Origin: Gammaproteobacteria bacterium
GTDB lineage: Bacteria; Pseudomonadota; Gammaproteobacteria; DSM-19610
DNA length: 6,535 bases
Assembly (NCBI GenBank): GCA_011371465.1
Contig: DRQL01000088.1
Coordinates: forward strand, 1 to 6,535
Direction: 5' to 3'
The translations under genes were made by a program, and so were the position numbers. The notes beneath the pieces are model-generated. The model saw nothing but the letters and a program-made list of their open reading frames with translations. It did not search any database and was not told the DNA's origin. Positions 5,816 to 6,535 of the stretch are shown here, one piece after another (position 1 is the first letter of the stretch; each line of letters starts with the position of its first letter).

Positions 5816-6133
5816 ATGGAAGCCACCGGATGTTCTGCATCAGAACCGTTTGCGCTCAGGGTGCTTGGTGACAGGATGGAGCCCGAATTCGAGCATGGTT
5901 GTGTGATTGTGATTGACCCGGAAGGTCATGTGAAGAACGGCTGTTTCGTGGTGGCCAGACACAACGACGAATTCTATTTCCGCCAGCTGGTCATGGATGG
6001 CGAACGGCTGCTGCTGAAGTGCCTGAACGAAGCCTACGACGAAGTGGTTGAACTGCCGGGCCTGGATGCCATACACGGCGTTATTTCCCAGAAAGCGGGG
6101 CGCCGGCGCAAGGACCGGAAACGCTACGACTGA
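5816..6133 (+). CDS. Stand-alone S24/LexA-like domain protein, apparently without catalytic residues
   Basis: The 105-residue product is a single LexA C-terminal-like (peptidase S24) domain with no DNA-binding domain attached. The segments FALRVLGDRMEPEFEHGCVI (12-31), VIDPEGHVKNGCFVVARHND (32-51), FYFRQLVMDGERLLLKCLNE (53-72) and IHGVISQ (86-92) follow the LexA/UmuD fold in order. In LexA the nucleophile is the Ser of a GxSM motif and the base is a Lys in VKRL. Here the Ser position is R20 (GDRMEP) and the Lys position aligns with R56 (FRQL), so self-cleavage or proteolysis by this dyad is unlikely. It could bind partners or act as a non-cleaving LexA-like module. The C-terminus (AGRRRKDRKRYD) is strongly basic. 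The start is supported by GAGGT at good spacing and an upstream extended -10. Its stop lies one base from that of the opposing rhodanese gene. Confidence 0.8.
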   Translation: MEATGCSASEPFALRVLGDRMEPEFEHGCVIVIDPEGHVKNGCFVVARHNDEFYFRQLVMDGERLLLKCLNEAYDEVVELPGLDAIHGVISQKAGRRRKDRKRYD

Positions 6134-6158
6134 CTCAGGCGGGTGAGACGTCTTTTTT
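6134..6158 (+). terminator. Possible weak terminator after the S24-like gene
   Basis: CTCA (6134-6137), a GGCGGG loop and TGAG (6144-6147) can form a four-pair hairpin, followed five bases later by a run of six T (6153-6158). The stem is short and the gap before the T-run is longer than ideal. It lies inside the 3' end of the opposing rhodanese gene. I list it because no other terminator is visible at this junction. Confidence 0.25.
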
Positions 6159-6535
6159 GCTCAGCTGTTCCGGACGCAGCCTGGGCGTGAAGTAGTCGAT
6201 GGCGCTGTCTTCATCCACCGGTTCTCCGGCGGCATTGACCATCTCCTGGTCATAGTCACTCCAGCCACGCATGCCGGTCTTCAGCGAGCGCACATTCCGG
6301 TAGCCCATCTGTTGCATGGTGTCAGCGGCCAGCGCGCTGCGTTTCCCGGAGCGGCAGATCACCACGATTTCACGTTCACGTGCCTCTACCAGTTCAGGCC
6401 GGGTTTCCTCGTAGTCATAGTCGCAGGCGGTTTCCAGTATCCCGCGCGGGACATTGATGGCGCCGCGGATATGCATGGCGTCGAATTCGTACGGTTCGCG
6501 AATGTCCAGCAGCAGCAGGTCCGGGTTCTTCTGTA
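6135..6535 (-). CDS. Rhodanese-domain protein (5' end beyond the window)
   Basis: The coding frame stays open to the right edge, so the true start lies outside; the ATG at 6476 is internal. The visible 132 residues begin QKNPDLLLLDIREPYEFDAM and contain the rhodanese landmarks: LLLDIREPYEFDAMHIRGAINVP in two adjoining parts (residues 7-29), then the active-site loop CRSGKRS with catalytic Cys at visible residue 60, then GMRGW. Rhodaneses pass sulfane sulfur through a persulfide on this Cys; the physiological partner here is unknown. An active loop with Cys and Arg is retained, so sulfurtransferase activity is plausible. After GMRGW about 38 more residues follow (EPVDEDSAIDYFTPRLRPEQ and a short tail), longer than a minimal rhodanese domain, with several acidic residues. 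The stop (TGA, 6137-6135) is one base from the stop of the S24-like gene. Confidence 0.85.
   Translation of the reverse strand, partial: QKNPDLLLLDIREPYEFDAMHIRGAINVPRGILETACDYDYEETRPELVEAREREIVVICRSGKRSALAADTMQQMGYRNVRSLKTGMRGWSDYDQEMVNAAGEPVDEDSAIDYFTPRLRPEQLSKKDVSPA

Noticed and set aside
5559..5840. Minus-strand ORFs crossing the spacer
   Set aside because: They read through the REP-like palindrome, giving the repeat-derived peptide PAYAG, and lack a plausible start.
1..6535. CRISPR array, tRNA, rRNA, insertion sequence, integrase or phage genes
   Set aside because: No regularly spaced direct repeats, cloverleaf-like segments, transposase motifs or phage proteins were seen on either strand.

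Overview
The window looks like chromosomal DNA from a GC-rich gammaproteobacterium. The order smc, zipA, ligA is typical of that class, and ZipA is itself essentially gammaproteobacterial. Nothing here settles the genus. The coding DNA shows no sign of recent transfer. The only AT-rich, repeat-bearing stretch is the 335-base spacer near positions 5481-5815.

Layout. Positions 1-3925 hold a tight rightward cluster: the last codons of smc, then zipA, ligA, a gene for an HPP-family membrane protein, and a 51-residue two-helix membrane ORF. An AlkA-type DNA glycosylase gene follows in the same direction and overlaps the small ORF, ending at 4527. Two junctions (smc/zipA and ligA/HPP) are GTGA overlaps, and ligA starts inside or at the end of zipA, so translational coupling is likely. 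A leftward HDOD-domain gene (4548-5480) converges on the glycosylase gene. A non-coding spacer follows, with an AT-rich patch, a REP-like palindrome and a probable promoter. Next is a small rightward gene for a LexA/S24-like domain (5816-6133). It meets, tail to tail, a leftward rhodanese gene that runs off the right edge.

Functions. The rightward cluster covers chromosome organisation (SMC), cell division (ZipA tethers FtsZ to the membrane), nick sealing (NAD-dependent DNA ligase) and alkylated-base removal (AlkA-type glycosylase). The ligase and glycosylase could serve the same base excision repair process, but their pairing here may be only positional. The HPP protein and the small membrane ORF have no clear link to these processes.

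Most of the window is ordinary housekeeping DNA, and I do not see a convincing undescribed multi-gene system. The points most worth a second look are the S24-like protein, in which both positions of the LexA Ser/Lys dyad read as Arg; ligA, which has no ATG, GTG or TTG codon where its start is expected; the uncharacterised C-terminal domain on the HPP protein; the 51-residue membrane ORF; and the palindromic repeat in the spacer.
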